DNA from: an uncultured Sphingomonadaceae bacterium
GTDB lineage: Bacteria; Pseudomonadota; Alphaproteobacteria; Sphingomonadales; Sphingomonadaceae
Reading direction: 5' to 3'
DNA length: 64,000 nt
Assembly (NCBI GenBank): GCA_913060895.1
Contig: CAJXSN010000001.1
Location: 248,001-312,000, forward strand
Shown: one piece after another, positions 7,696 to 16,847 of the stretch
Layout: every line of letters starts with the position of its first letter
Position numbering within the stretch: position 1 is the stretch's first letter
The notes under the pieces: generated by a model
What the model saw: the letters and a program-made list of their open reading frames with translations, nothing else
What the model was told of the DNA's origin: nothing
Databases searched by the model: none
Position numbers and translations under genes: made by a program

Positions 7696-9453
7696 TCACA
7701 TCTCCTCGACCGCCTCGACACCCAACAGGGCAAGGCCATTGCGAATAACCTGCCCGATTGAATCGACCACGAAAAGCCTTGCAGACGTCAGTTCATTATC
7801 CTGTGCCACGATGACGCGTTTTCCAGCGTCTTCGTTTCCTCCGTGCCAGTAGGTGTGGAAGGCAGCGGCAAGCTCGTAGAGGAAGAACGCAATGCGATGC
7901 GGTTCGCGCGCCGCTGCTGCGGCTTCTACGATACGCGGGAACTGCGCTGCCTGACTGACCAGCGTCCATTCGTCTCCACCGAGCCGTTTCAATGCCTTGC
8001 CGGACGGCGCCACGTCTTCTTCGGCTGCCTTGCGCAATGTGGAGCAGATGCGGGCATGGGCATATTGCACATAGAAAACAGGGTTATCCTTGCTCGCTTC
8101 GACCACTTTGGCAAAGTCGAATTCCATTTGCGCGTCGGCTTTGCGGGTCAGCATGGTGAAACGCACCACATCCTTGCCCACTTCCTCCACCATCTCTGCA
8201 ATGGTGACGAAATTGCCAGAGCGTTTTGACATTTTCACCGGTTCGCCGTCGCGCATCAGATGGACCATCTGGACCAGCTTCACATCGAAGGGGATGGTTT
8301 TGTCCTGACCCTGCGCCAGTGCAGCAACAGCAGCCTTGATCCGCTTTACCGTACCGGCATGATCCGCGCCCCAGACATCAATCAGCGCGTCGGAGCTTTC
8401 CGCCTTTTGCAGATGGTAGGCCAGATCGGCACCGAAATAGGTCCATGTTCCATCGCTTTTGCGAATCGGACGATCCTGATCGTCGCCGAATTTGGTGGAG
8501 CGGAACAGCGGCAGCTCGACCGCTTCCCAATCTTCCAGCGTCTTACCCTTGGGGGGCGCCAGCTCGCCATCGTAAACAAGATCATGCTTGCGCAGCCACG
8601 CTTCAGCCTGCTCCGGTTTACCCGCTGCCTGCAGAGCAGCCTCGGACGCGAAAACATCGTGCTCGATACCCAGCAGTGCAAGGTCGGAGCGGATCAGGTC
8701 CATCATCCGGTCGACAGCGAAAGCTTTGAACAGATCGAGCCACTCGGCTTCCGGTGCACCCCTGTAGCGATCACCGAACTCAGCTTTTGCTGCTTCGCCG
8801 ACCGGTTTCAGATAATCGCCGGGGTATAGCCCCTCGGGGATAGCGCCGACATCTTCCCCCAAGGCTTCACGGTAGCGGATATGGGTAGACCGGGCGAGCG
8901 TATCGACCTGGCTGCCCGCATCGTTGACGTAATATTCGCGGGTCACATCATGTCCGGCAAACGCCAGCAAGGTCCCCAGCGCATCGCCTACCACCGCGCC
9001 GCGCGCGTGGCCCATATGCATCGGGCCGGTGGGATTGGCTGAAACGTACTCGATATTTACCGACTGGCCTGCGCCCATTGCAGAGCGGCCATAATCCGTG
9101 CCCAGTTCTGCGATTGCCGCCAGCTCACGCTCCCAAGCGTTGTCTGCCAGCCGCAGATTGATGAACCCCGGACCCGCGATCGACGTTTCTGTGATATCGG
9201 GGTCGCGGGCCAGATGCTCGATGATTTTCTCGGCCAGCGCACGGGGATTGGTCTTGGCCAGCTTGGCCAGAACCATCGCGGCATTGGTAGACAGGTCTCC
9301 ATGCGAAGGATCGCGCGGGGGTTCCACGGTCACATTGCCGCGCGGCGTTTCCGGAGGCAGGCTGCCTTCCATTTCCAGAGCGGACAGGACGGCATCGACC
9401 TTTGCCGCAAATGCTGCATGCAGGGTCTTGGTATCAGGTTTTGTATCAGACAT
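7696..9453 (-). CDS. argS: Arginyl-tRNA synthetase
   Basis: A class I aminoacyl-tRNA synthetase that charges tRNA-Arg. The 585-residue length is normal. Visible marks are the N-terminal tRNA-binding domain, the HIGH-type motif in SANPTGPMHMGHARGAV (about residues 137-153), a KMSK-type motif in VKMSKRSGNF, and the C-terminal anticodon-binding domain with YVQYAHARICS. It heads the minus-strand cluster argS - SPOR - nagZ - scpAB - tatABC and its stop codon lies three bases from the SPOR ATG. Confidence 0.97.
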   Translation of the reverse strand: MSDTKPDTKTLHAAFAAKVDAVLSALEMEGSLPPETPRGNVTVEPPRDPSHGDLSTNAAMVLAKLAKTNPRALAEKIIEHLARDPDITETSIAGPGFINLRLADNAWERELAAIAELGTDYGRSAMGAGQSVNIEYVSANPTGPMHMGHARGAVVGDALGTLLAFAGHDVTREYYVNDAGSQVDTLARSTHIRYREALGEDVGAIPEGLYPGDYLKPVGEAAKAEFGDRYRGAPEAEWLDLFKAFAVDRMMDLIRSDLALLGIEHDVFASEAALQAAGKPEQAEAWLRKHDLVYDGELAPPKGKTLEDWEAVELPLFRSTKFGDDQDRPIRKSDGTWTYFGADLAYHLQKAESSDALIDVWGADHAGTVKRIKAAVAALAQGQDKTIPFDVKLVQMVHLMRDGEPVKMSKRSGNFVTIAEMVEEVGKDVVRFTMLTRKADAQMEFDFAKVVEASKDNPVFYVQYAHARICSTLRKAAEEDVAPSGKALKRLGGDEWTLVSQAAQFPRIVEAAAAAREPHRIAFFLYELAAAFHTYWHGGNEDAGKRVIVAQDNELTSARLFVVDSIGQVIRNGLALLGVEAVEEM

Positions 9454-9519
9454 GGCTGCGCGCCTATCCTATAGCAGACATCACGGAAAGCCGGAGTGGC
9501 GCAAGCCCGCCGTGGCCGA

Positions 9520-10170
9520 TTACCGCGTAGCGTTATAACCCAGTTGTGCCTCGGTTAGCTGGAAACCGACCAGCAGTTCGAATGTCGCGCGGCTGACTGC
9601 GGTCTGCACTTCGGGATCGGACAGCGGGTCAATCGCTGCATCGGGATCACCCGGCTTGCGCTTGCGGGTAATCCGCTCGCGGATATCTTCCGGCAAAGTG
9701 GCGGAAGCACGATCGATATAGGCAGCTGCTTGTGCCGGTACGCTGGTGCGCTCCTGCCCATCGGCAAAAGACAGGGTGACCGTGCCCACACGCTTGCTCA
9801 CAACGGATGTACCGCCGCGCAGGACAGTGGAGTAATAGGGCAACTGGACGGTCCGCGCACCGCTCACATCGGTGCGGCGGGCATTCACGTTGAACTTGGC
9901 AACCGAGTAAATCCGCGCACCATCTTCGGCGCAGGTGCTTTCGACATCGGTAATCGTAGCGGTAACATCGACATCGCTCGCAAGGCGTGAGTTCGGGGTG
10001 CGGAATGTCGTCAGATCCCCCGTATAGTCGGGAATGCCCACTGCCGGGCATACGGTGCGCACAGCTGTGACGCCTACACCTTCGCCCAGGACAAGATCGC
10101 CTTCTCGGCTGCAGCCAGCAAGCGCGAAAGCAGCGGTGGTGGCCAGAAACAAATTGCGGCGTGACATCAT
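9520..10170 (-). CDS. Putative Tat-exported lipoprotein, unknown function
   Basis: A 216-residue protein I cannot name. It starts MMSRRNLFLATTAAFALAGC: a twin-arginine motif (SRRNLFL) followed by a hydrophobic stretch and the lipobox LAGC, so the mature protein would begin at a lipidated cysteine near residue 20. Two more Cys (VCPAVG and STCAEDG) could form a disulfide. The body is beta-strand rich (DVDVTATITDVEST, RTVQLPYYSTVLRGG). Either ATG at 10170 or 10167 could be used; the open frame extends to a TTG at 10203 but the signal peptide starts at the ATGs. It is separated from argS by 66 bases and is divergent from ispH. Confidence 0.7.
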   Translation of the reverse strand: MMSRRNLFLATTAAFALAGCSREGDLVLGEGVGVTAVRTVCPAVGIPDYTGDLTTFRTPNSRLASDVDVTATITDVESTCAEDGARIYSVAKFNVNARRTDVSGARTVQLPYYSTVLRGGTSVVSKRVGTVTLSFADGQERTSVPAQAAAYIDRASATLPEDIRERITRKRKPGDPDAAIDPLSDPEVQTAVSRATFELLVGFQLTEAQLGYNATR

Positions 10171-10256
10171 GACGTGGAGGGTCCCCGAGTTTTGGACGAT
10201 CAATTCGATTGCTGTTGCTCTAGCGGCGGCGTGGCGAAAGCGCTAGAGGCGGAGGT

Positions 10257-11246
10257 ATGAACGCCTCCTTGCCCATTCACAGTTCCGCTGACCACGCCGA
10301 CAGGCGGAAAAAGTCGCCCCTCGTTCTTCTTATTGCCGCTCCGCGTGGCTTTTGCGCAGGTGTCGACAGAGCGATCGAGATCGTCGAACGCGCTCTCGAA
10401 AAATATGGCGAACCGGTCTATGTGCGTCACGAAATCGTCCATAACCGCTTTGTGGTCGAAGGGCTGAAATCCAAGGGCGCAATTTTCGTCGAAGAGCTGG
10501 ACGAGGTTCCTGACAATCGGCCGGTAGTGTTCAGCGCCCACGGTGTGCCCAAAGCCGTTCCTGCAGAGGCAGAGCGGCGTGAATTGCTGTATGTCGATGC
10601 CACCTGCCCGCTTGTCAGCAAGGTTCACCGTCAGGCGGAGCGCCAGATCGAGAAGGGCCAGCACATCATCTTTGTGGGCCACGAAGGCCACCCGGAAGTG
10701 ATCGGCACGATGGGTCAGGTCGATGATGGCCAGATGACGCTGGTAGAAACGATCGAAGATGTAGCAAACCTCGATTTTCCCGATGATCTGCCGCTGTCTT
10801 ATCTGACCCAGACCACACTATCGGTAGACGATACCGCCCAGATTATAGACGCTCTCAAAGCCCGCTTCCCCCGCGTTATCGGCCCGAAAGCGGAAGACAT
10901 CTGCTATGCCACGTCCAACCGGCAAGCTTCGGTCAAGGAAATCGCCACAGGTAGCGACCTGGTGCTGGTTATCGGGGCGCCGAACAGTTCCAACTCCGTC
11001 CGGCTGGTAGAAGTCGCCCAGCGCTGCGGCACAGATGCGCGGCTGATCCAGCGAGCTAAAGACATCGATCCCGAATGGCTCCACGGCGTCGGTACACTGG
11101 GCCTGACGGCAGGTGCTTCCGCACCGGAGAAGCTGGTGCGCGAAGTGGTCGACAAGTTGTCTGAATGGCGTTCGGTTGAAGAACACACTTTGGTTGCGAC
11201 GGAAGAAAAGATGATCTTCAAATTGCCACGCATGCCTGAAGAATAG
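10257..11246 (+). CDS. ispH: 4-hydroxy-3-methylbut-2-enyl diphosphate reductase
   Basis: IspH is the last enzyme of the MEP isoprenoid pathway; it reduces HMBPP to IPP and DMAPP with a [4Fe-4S] cluster. All three cluster-binding cysteines are present: C33 in [13 protein letters not shown]117 in [12 protein letters not shown], and C216 in [12 protein letters not shown]. The active-site glutamate segment and the SNSxRL-type loop ([12 protein letters not shown]) are intact. The length of 329 residues is normal, with a short non-conserved N-terminal leader of about 20 residues. thrB starts ten bases after its stop, so these are probably co-transcribed with rnhA. Confidence 0.96.
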   Translation: MNASLPIHSSADHADRRKKSPLVLLIAAPRGFCAGVDRAIEIVERALEKYGEPVYVRHEIVHNRFVVEGLKSKGAIFVEELDEVPDNRPVVFSAHGVPKAVPAEAERRELLYVDATCPLVSKVHRQAERQIEKGQHIIFVGHEGHPEVIGTMGQVDDGQMTLVETIEDVANLDFPDDLPLSYLTQTTLSVDDTAQIIDALKARFPRVIGPKAEDICYATSNRQASVKEIATGSDLVLVIGAPNSSNSVRLVEVAQRCGTDARLIQRAKDIDPEWLHGVGTLGLTAGASAPEKLVREVVDKLSEWRSVEEHTLVATEEKMIFKLPRMPEE

Positions 11247-11255
11247 GTTTGCCCG

Positions 11256-12248
11256 ATGGCGGTCTATACCCACCTTTCGGCAGAGCGCATGAGCGATCTG
11301 ATCGCAAACTATGACGTTGGTGCGCTGGTTTCCGCAAAAGGTATCGCCGAGGGCGTATCGAACAGCAACTGGCTGGTGGAAACCACCGGGCAGGACGGAT
11401 CCGGCGCGCGCTTTATTCTGACTATGTATGAACGCCGCATAACGCTGAAAGATTTGCCATTCTTCCTCGATCTGCTTGATCACCTGGCAGAAAAAGGCTG
11501 CCCTGTTCCGCGCACCATACACGATAGAAATGGTGCTGCCTTTCGCATGGTTTATGACAAGGCGGTCGCGCTGATTGAATTTTTGCCGGGCCTCTCGGTC
11601 GACCGCCCTTCTGCCGAGCAGGCGCGGTCTGCAGGCAAGGCACTGGCCGGTATGCACCACGCATCGCAGGATTTTGCCGGAACGCGAACCAATGATCTGG
11701 GGTTGCAGGGCGTCTCCGAGCTGTTCGAAAAATGTTCTGGCAGGCTGGCGGAAATCGATCCCGATCTGCCCCAGATCACCGCTCGTCACATGCCTGCCAT
11801 CAAAGCCGCATGGCCGGACGATTTGCCCAAGGCCATCGCCCATACCGATCTGTTTCCCGATAATGTTCTGGTGGAGGGCGATCAGGTAAACGCCCTGATC
11901 GATTTCTACTTCGCCGCGCGCGAGGCGATGGCATATGATCTGGCTGTGACCCATCTGGCATGGAGTTTCGAACCGGGGGGCGGTGCCTTTCGCCGCGACG
12001 TGGGCGACGCGCTGATTGCCGGGTACCAGTCTGTCCGCACGCTATCTGATAAGGAACGCGAGGCGCTTCCCACCCTGGCAAAAGCTGCGGCGATGCGTTT
12101 CATTGCGACACGCAGTTATGACTGGCTGTTTACTCCGGACGACGCGCTTGTCACCCGTAAAGACCCGATGGAGTTCGTCCAGCGGCTGAAATTCTACGAC
12201 GAGGCGGGTCATTCCGTCTTCGCATTGGCAGAGGCCGGGGGCACATAG
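11256..12248 (+). CDS. thrB: Homoserine kinase (ThrB, aminoglycoside-phosphotransferase fold)
   Basis: Phosphorylates homoserine in threonine biosynthesis. Alphaproteobacteria use a ThrB with an APH/choline-kinase fold rather than the GHMP type, and this 330-residue protein has that form: the N-terminal MAVYTHLSAERMSDLIANYDVG block and EGVSNSNW loop, and the catalytic HxD...N pattern in AIAHTDLFPDNVLVEG, followed by ALIDFYFA. It sits between ispH and rnhA with 9- and 6-base gaps, a common arrangement in the order. Confidence 0.93.
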   Translation: MAVYTHLSAERMSDLIANYDVGALVSAKGIAEGVSNSNWLVETTGQDGSGARFILTMYERRITLKDLPFFLDLLDHLAEKGCPVPRTIHDRNGAAFRMVYDKAVALIEFLPGLSVDRPSAEQARSAGKALAGMHHASQDFAGTRTNDLGLQGVSELFEKCSGRLAEIDPDLPQITARHMPAIKAAWPDDLPKAIAHTDLFPDNVLVEGDQVNALIDFYFAAREAMAYDLAVTHLAWSFEPGGGAFRRDVGDALIAGYQSVRTLSDKEREALPTLAKAAAMRFIATRSYDWLFTPDDALVTRKDPMEFVQRLKFYDEAGHSVFALAEAGGT

Positions 12249-12254
12249 ACCGAT

Positions 12255-12695
12255 ATGAAGCAGGTCGAGATGTTTACTGATGGTGCGTGCAAGGGCAATC
12301 CTGGCCCCGGTGGCTGGGGCGTCTTGCTGCGGATGGGGCGTCACGAGAAGGAAATGAGCGGCGGAGAAGCCGACACAACCAACAACCGGATGGAACTGAC
12401 CGCGGCTATCCGCGGGTTAGAGGCCCTGATCGAGCCGTGTCATGTCACCTTGTATTCGGACAGCAAATATGTCCTCGACGGGATCACCAAATGGGTCGAT
12501 GGCTGGAAGAAGCGCGGCTGGATCAATGCCAGCAAGAAACCTGTTCGCAATGCCGATCTATGGCATGAACTGATCGACGCGGCAGAGCGCCACCAGATGG
12601 ACTGGCGCTGGGTCAAGGGGCATAGCGGGCACCCTGAAAACGACCGGGCCGACCGCCTCGCAAGCGACGCGGCCGACCTGATCGCCGTGAGTTAA
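12255..12695 (+). CDS. rnhA: Ribonuclease HI
   Basis: Cleaves the RNA strand of RNA-DNA hybrids (R-loops, primer removal). The 146-residue product has the acidic active-site set in order: D in [19 protein letters not shown] in [15 protein letters not shown] in [12 protein letters not shown], and a final D in [12 protein letters not shown], plus [11 protein letters not shown]. The length is normal. It is the third gene of an ispH-thrB-rnhA operon. Confidence 0.97.
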   Translation: MKQVEMFTDGACKGNPGPGGWGVLLRMGRHEKEMSGGEADTTNNRMELTAAIRGLEALIEPCHVTLYSDSKYVLDGITKWVDGWKKRGWINASKKPVRNADLWHELIDAAERHQMDWRWVKGHSGHPENDRADRLASDAADLIAVS

Positions 12696-12701
12696 CAGCC
12701 T

Positions 12702-12878
12702 TCAGGAATTGTCGACGGTTTCCGCGCCGGGGCCGTTTTTCTGGATCGAAGCAATCGCGTTCCTTGCGCTTTCCTTGGTGGAATAGCCCTGCGTCGAGAA
12801 CATGATTTCGCTGTTATAGCTGAAACGCGCGCGAAACTCGCCTGCCTTATCTTTATAGATTTCGAAATGATGAGCCAT
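12702..12878 (-). CDS. DUF1508 (YegP-like) small protein
   Basis: A 58-residue ORF read on the minus strand: starts MAHHFEIYKDKAGEFRARFS, continues YNSEIMFSTQGYSTKESARN and ends TVDNS. The pattern F-E-I-Y-K-D-K-A-G-E-F-R-x-R and the repeat-like S-x-x-x-A-x-x-A-I-x-S-I-Q-K-N are those of the YegP/DUF1508 family, usually present as one or two ~50-residue units; here there is one. AGAGGGA lies seven bases before the ATG. The family's role is not established; it is often linked to stress. It is convergent with rnhA, with only six bases between the stops. Confidence 0.85.
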   Translation of the reverse strand: MAHHFEIYKDKAGEFRARFSYNSEIMFSTQGYSTKESARNAIASIQKNGPGAETVDNS

Positions 12879-12917
12879 CGGGTTCCCTCTTAATATCGGA
12901 AAAGTAAGCTAGCCGGC

Positions 12918-14033
12918 TTATTCCCGGCTGAAGCGCGAGGGGCAGTAGGTACCGCGTGAAATACCCCCTGTGAATGGGTCGCTGCCGGTTTCACCCAGCA
13001 AGATCGATGCGCCCAGGCGCGCTGCGGCGGGCGCTGTCTGGATACCGAAGCCGCCTTGCCCGGCAAACCAGAAGAAATCATCCGTTCTTTCGGCAAAGCC
13101 ATAAACCGGCAAACGATCGGGCGCGAAACTGCGCAGGCCGGCCCAGCGGCGTTCGACGCGGTCGACCGGCCAGTCGACCACATGCTGGAACCTGTCGATT
13201 GCCTGTGCCACTGACAACTCGTCGGCAGCTGCATCGCACGGCACGGCCGGATCTTCGTCATGCGGGCTCAGCCACAGCCGGCCGTTCTCCGGCTTGAAAT
13301 AGAAACTGCCTGCCATGTCGAGGACAAGAGGAAGATCGGGTGGCGGCTGGGTTGCCAGCGCCAGTTGCACCACAGTGCGCTTGTACGGGCGGATCCCCAG
13401 GGGAACAGCACCCGCCAGTTCCGCGACGCCATCTGCCCACGCACCAGCAGCATTGACCAGTATTCGAGCTTCGAAAGTGCGACCGTCGCGGCATATCAGC
13501 CGCCAGCCATTTGCAGTACGGCCGGCTGAAACCACTTCCGCGCGGCATTCCAGCCCCGCCCCGCCCCGCGCTGCACGGCGTAAATAATGCTGGTGAAGCC
13601 CAGCCACATCGATATCCGAGCATGCCGGTTCATGCACGGCGCAGGTCCAATCCTCTCGCAAACCCGGAACAGCTGCTATCAGATGGTCTCGCCCTACTTT
13701 GTTCAAAGTTGCGCCTGTTTCGGAATAGCGGCCCAGAAACCTGTCCAGTTCAGCCTCGTTCCCGCTGCGCACCATATGCAGTGCTCCACGCCGTGTCAGG
13801 AAACCGTGAGAGCGCAGATATTCGCTCGACGCCAGCGAGAGAGGAACAACGCCCGGCCCACCATAGGTTTCGGACCAGAAAGCCGCCGAGCGGCCCGTGG
13901 CATGGTAGCCGGGAAATTCTTCCCTCTCCAGCATCAGCACACGGGTTTCGCGCCCACCGATCTCCCCGATTTCGGCGGCCAGACTGGCTCCGGCAATTCC
14001 GGCACCGATTATTGCGTAGTCGTAAAATTTCAT
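12918..14033 (-). CDS. FAD-dependent oxidoreductase, DadA/D-amino-acid oxidase family
   Basis: A 371-residue flavoprotein. The N-terminus YDYAIIGAGIAGASLAAEIGE is the Rossmann dinucleotide motif GxGxxG with the acidic residue after the second strand in LMLEREEFPG. A C-terminal FAD-contact motif is FFWFAGQGGFGIQTAPAAARL, typical of the DAO superfamily (glycine oxidase, D-amino-acid dehydrogenase, glycerol-3-phosphate dehydrogenase relatives). No signal peptide. The exact amine substrate cannot be deduced. The downstream end of an alpha/beta hydrolase gene lies 11 bases upstream on the same strand, so the two are probably co-transcribed. Confidence 0.85.
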   Translation of the reverse strand: MKFYDYAIIGAGIAGASLAAEIGEIGGRETRVLMLEREEFPGYHATGRSAAFWSETYGGPGVVPLSLASSEYLRSHGFLTRRGALHMVRSGNEAELDRFLGRYSETGATLNKVGRDHLIAAVPGLREDWTCAVHEPACSDIDVAGLHQHYLRRAARGGAGLECRAEVVSAGRTANGWRLICRDGRTFEARILVNAAGAWADGVAELAGAVPLGIRPYKRTVVQLALATQPPPDLPLVLDMAGSFYFKPENGRLWLSPHDEDPAVPCDAAADELSVAQAIDRFQHVVDWPVDRVERRWAGLRSFAPDRLPVYGFAERTDDFFWFAGQGGFGIQTAPAAARLGASILLGETGSDPFTGGISRGTYCPSRFSRE

Positions 14034-14044
14034 GGCGGTCCGCG

Positions 14045-15133
14045 TCAGTCTGTCGCAAGCTCCTGATTCGGTTTGGCCTGCGAAACTATCCGTTCGAGAA
14101 ACCTGTCGATCGCCATCATAGCACGGCTGCGCACGGGATCGTGTTCGCGCAGGATTTCATGGTGTGCCTCGTCTCCGAACGCGGCCAGTTCACCCTTCGG
14201 TAGATTTCGAACGGCGTGACCCACCGCTTTCCACGAAACCAGCTTGTCGTTGCTGGTGGCGACGATCAGTACCGGCACATCGATCTTCGCCAGAACTTCT
14301 TTGCGTGAAAGCCAGCGCATGGATGCAAGCGCACGCTCCACCCAGCCCCAGCTACCAGGCCCCATGACAAGCTCCGGCCGGCGCTCCCGCCACCATAATT
14401 CGTCGTCATAACGATCTTTATCATGAGTCAGCAAAGCCTGCCGGGCGGCTAACGGTTCTCCGGGTTTTTCACTCCATTTCCAGGCAGGCCTTGCGGCATC
14501 CCCGATCTTTGCCATGAACCGCGCGGCGAGATGCGTAATGCCTTGCGGAACAAAACTGTCGGTGAAGCCCAGCATCGGTGCCGACAGTATCAGCGCATCG
14601 GGCCTTATCCTGCCCTCGGCAACAGCGCGCAGCACCAGATGCCCCCCCATCGAATGCCCCACAAGAACATGCGGCCCCGGCGTCTCTGCGATCCAGCGCG
14701 ACCACAACTGTGACAGGTCGCGCGTCCAGATTGCAAAATCGGATATATGGCCTGTTACGCTGTCATTACCCAGCCGCCCGCTATCGCCCTGCCCGCGCCA
14801 GTCGGATGCGGTGACCCGCCATCCGGCCCGGTGCCATTCGTCCAGCGTCTCGATGTATTTCTCGTAATTGTCGCCCCTGCCCGGCAGGAACAGGATCGAT
14901 CCCTTGGCCGCTTGGCCGGATGCAGGCCGCTGCCAGTCGATTCGGCGGATGGAATACCCGTCGGCGCCCTGCCAGCGGCTCTCGGTCGCCGCGTCCGGAA
15001 TGGCCCGTCTGTCGAAGGGGCCGGCTTGGGTGTCGGGGGGATGGATAACGGCGCGCCTCTCGGGTTGGTTACTTTTTGGTAAGCGATAATCTGTAGCACC
15101 CGAATTCCAACGAGGACCACGGGGGCTCATCAT
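14045..15133 (-). CDS. Alpha/beta hydrolase, lysophospholipase-like
   Basis: A serine hydrolase of the PldB/monoacylglycerol-lipase type (362 residues if the ATG at 15133 or 15130 is used). Marks are the oxyanion region ILFLPGRGDNYEKY, the nucleophile elbow GHSMGGHL, the Asp region VPVLIVATSNDKLV, and the His in GDEAHHEILREHD. The first ~45 residues are not conserved in appearance, yet no other ATG, GTG or TTG occurs in frame before the domain, so the start must be near 15133 even though no ribosome site is visible. That start overlaps the divergent cpaA start codon on the opposite strand. Confidence 0.82.
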   Translation of the reverse strand: MMSPRGPRWNSGATDYRLPKSNQPERRAVIHPPDTQAGPFDRRAIPDAATESRWQGADGYSIRRIDWQRPASGQAAKGSILFLPGRGDNYEKYIETLDEWHRAGWRVTASDWRGQGDSGRLGNDSVTGHISDFAIWTRDLSQLWSRWIAETPGPHVLVGHSMGGHLVLRAVAEGRIRPDALILSAPMLGFTDSFVPQGITHLAARFMAKIGDAARPAWKWSEKPGEPLAARQALLTHDKDRYDDELWWRERRPELVMGPGSWGWVERALASMRWLSRKEVLAKIDVPVLIVATSNDKLVSWKAVGHAVRNLPKGELAAFGDEAHHEILREHDPVRSRAMMAIDRFLERIVSQAKPNQELATD

Positions 15134-15620
15134 GCTGGGCGATTATATTCACTACGGGCTGCTTATCGCCCTTGCAATCGCGCTGCTTGTTGCAGCGTTT
15201 ACCGACATTCGTCGCCGTCAGATCGATAACTGGCTGAATGCCGGTATCGCATTGGCGGCGCCTGTTTTCTGGTGGGCCAGCGGACTGGATCTATGGCCCG
15301 GGGTCGCCATGCAGATCGGCGTGGCTCTGCTCGCCTTCGCAATTCTGGCGGCTCTGTTCGCCATGCGAGTGATGGGCGGCGGCGATGTGAAGCTGCTGGC
15401 TGCTCTCGCGCTGTGGATCGAGCCGATGTTTTTCCTGCAACTGCTGGTTGTGATGGCGCTGGCAGGCGGGCTTCTGACCATTGCACTGGGCGGCTGGCAC
15501 GTAATGCACCGCCGCAAGGACAAGCTGGCAATCCCGTACGGTGTAGCAATCGCCGTCGGCGGACTGTGGGTTCTGAGCGCCCATCATATCCCGTCGGCCG
15601 GTGCAACAATCGGCCTGTAA
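15132..15620 (+). CDS. cpaA: Prepilin peptidase CpaA/TadV
   Basis: An aspartyl protease of the inner membrane that cleaves the leader of Flp-type prepilins. The 162-residue product has several hydrophobic segments and both catalytic aspartate motifs of the family: AAFTDIRRRQIDN near residue 25 and MGGGDVKLLAALAL near residue 83. The length is normal for the short Tad-type peptidases, which lack the methylase domain of PilD. It is first in the cpaABCDE-tadBC locus, 122 bases before cpaB. The ATG at 15132 overlaps the start codon of the divergent hydrolase gene. Confidence 0.92.
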   Translation: MLGDYIHYGLLIALAIALLVAAFTDIRRRQIDNWLNAGIALAAPVFWWASGLDLWPGVAMQIGVALLAFAILAALFAMRVMGGGDVKLLAALALWIEPMFFLQLLVVMALAGGLLTIALGGWHVMHRRKDKLAIPYGVAIAVGGLWVLSAHHIPSAGATIGL

Positions 15621-15638
15621 ATCAACAATGGGATTGAA

Positions 15639-15655
15639 TTCACCGATGAGGTGAA
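15639..15655. promoter_or_regulatory. Short hairpin between cpaA and cpaB
   Basis: TTCACC and GGTGAA are perfect arms around GATGA, 19 bases after the cpaA stop, within the 122-bp gap. It could be a weak attenuator or an operator for a cpaB promoter; there is no T run. Confidence 0.3.
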
Positions 15656-15742
15656 CCCGATTTTAACCATCTGCCACGTATCAACAAAAATTATAGCAGT
15701 TCCGGACGTCTGCCGGGACCGAATTAGGGGGCTTAGAAAGCC

Positions 15743-16768
15743 ATGGACCGGAAGAAGCTAGTACTGCTGCTCGCAGCTTTGATCATTGCGGTTGGCACCG
15801 CGCTTGCTGCACGCAGCCTGTTCGCAGATGCGTCTGCACCTGCAGCAGAGGCGGCAACAGTCGCACCCACGGGACCGAAGGTTCTTGTGGCTCAGCGCGC
15901 ATTGCCCACGGGCACCATCATCACTGCCGATGCAATTGGGTTCCAGGAATGGCCCGAAGAAATGGTTCAGCAGGCTTATTTCATCGACGGTGAAAGCGAC
16001 ATCGCCCAGCTTCTGGGCACAGTCGTTCGCCATCCGGTTACTGCGGGTGAGCCTGTTACGCAGGGATCGCTGGTTGCACCGGGCGACCGCGGCTTCCTCG
16101 CCGCCGCCCTTGGTGCCGGTATGCGGGCCATCACTGTGCCTGTGTCGGCGAAAACCGGTGTGGGCGGCTTCATCTTTCCAGGAGACCGCGTCGATCTGAT
16201 GCTGACTCAGGCTATCGAAGGCGGCGAAGATGGGGGTTCGCTGAAAGCGACAGAAACCATTCTTCGCAACCTTCGCGTGCTTGCAACCGACCAATCGACC
16301 ACGCAGGAAACGAACGAGGCTGGCAACACGGTTGTCCGCGCCTTCCGCACCGTCACTCTGGAAGTCACTCCAAAAATCGCCGAGCAAGTCGCGGTTGCGC
16401 AAACCATCGGCACGCTCAGCCTGTCGCTGCGCTCTATCGCGGATAATCAGGCCGAACTGGAGCGGGCGATTGCATCGGGGGATGTGAATATCCCTGAAAA
16501 CGCCACACCGGAAGAAGAAGAGAAGCTTCTGCGTGAAGCGATGGCCCGTCCCAATACCGGTGCCAGCAGCTACCAGACCGGCGGCGATGTATCGCGCTTC
16601 CAACGCTCAACCCTGCCCAAACCAAGGGCGGAAACGCGCCAGCCGGCCGCAGGGTATCCCGCACAATCAGCCGGTAACACGGCTGCTGCGGCTCCCGCCG
16701 CGCCAAAGGGCCCCGTTGTCCGGGTTACCCGTGGCAAGGCCACCACCGAAGTCGAAGTGACCAAGTAA
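15743..16768 (+). CDS. cpaB: Flp pilus assembly protein CpaB/RcpC
   Basis: A periplasmic, inner-membrane-anchored component of the Tad secretion system, thought to stabilise the secretin CpaC. The 341-residue product has an N-terminal anchor (KLVLLLAALIIAVGTALAARS), then a SAF domain with KVLVAQRALPTGTIITADAI (about residues 45-65), and a conserved core MRAITVPVSAKTGVGGFIFPGD. The C-terminal ~80 residues are a Pro/Ala-rich low-complexity region. It lies between cpaA and cpaC in the standard order. Confidence 0.93.
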   Translation: MDRKKLVLLLAALIIAVGTALAARSLFADASAPAAEAATVAPTGPKVLVAQRALPTGTIITADAIGFQEWPEEMVQQAYFIDGESDIAQLLGTVVRHPVTAGEPVTQGSLVAPGDRGFLAAALGAGMRAITVPVSAKTGVGGFIFPGDRVDLMLTQAIEGGEDGGSLKATETILRNLRVLATDQSTTQETNEAGNTVVRAFRTVTLEVTPKIAEQVAVAQTIGTLSLSLRSIADNQAELERAIASGDVNIPENATPEEEEKLLREAMARPNTGASSYQTGGDVSRFQRSTLPKPRAETRQPAAGYPAQSAGNTAAAAPAAPKGPVVRVTRGKATTEVEVTK

Positions 16769-16847
16769 CATGGATATTTCCTGCACCCAATCCGCCCCTT
16801 CATTCGCGGCATCGAACAATGCTGGCCGGACCCAGAAAGGTAACGCC

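Noticed and set aside
10818-11954. 378-codon minus-strand open frame over ispH and thrB
   Set aside because: Both ispH cluster cysteines and the thrB kinase motif are on the plus strand; the minus frame has no recognisable protein.
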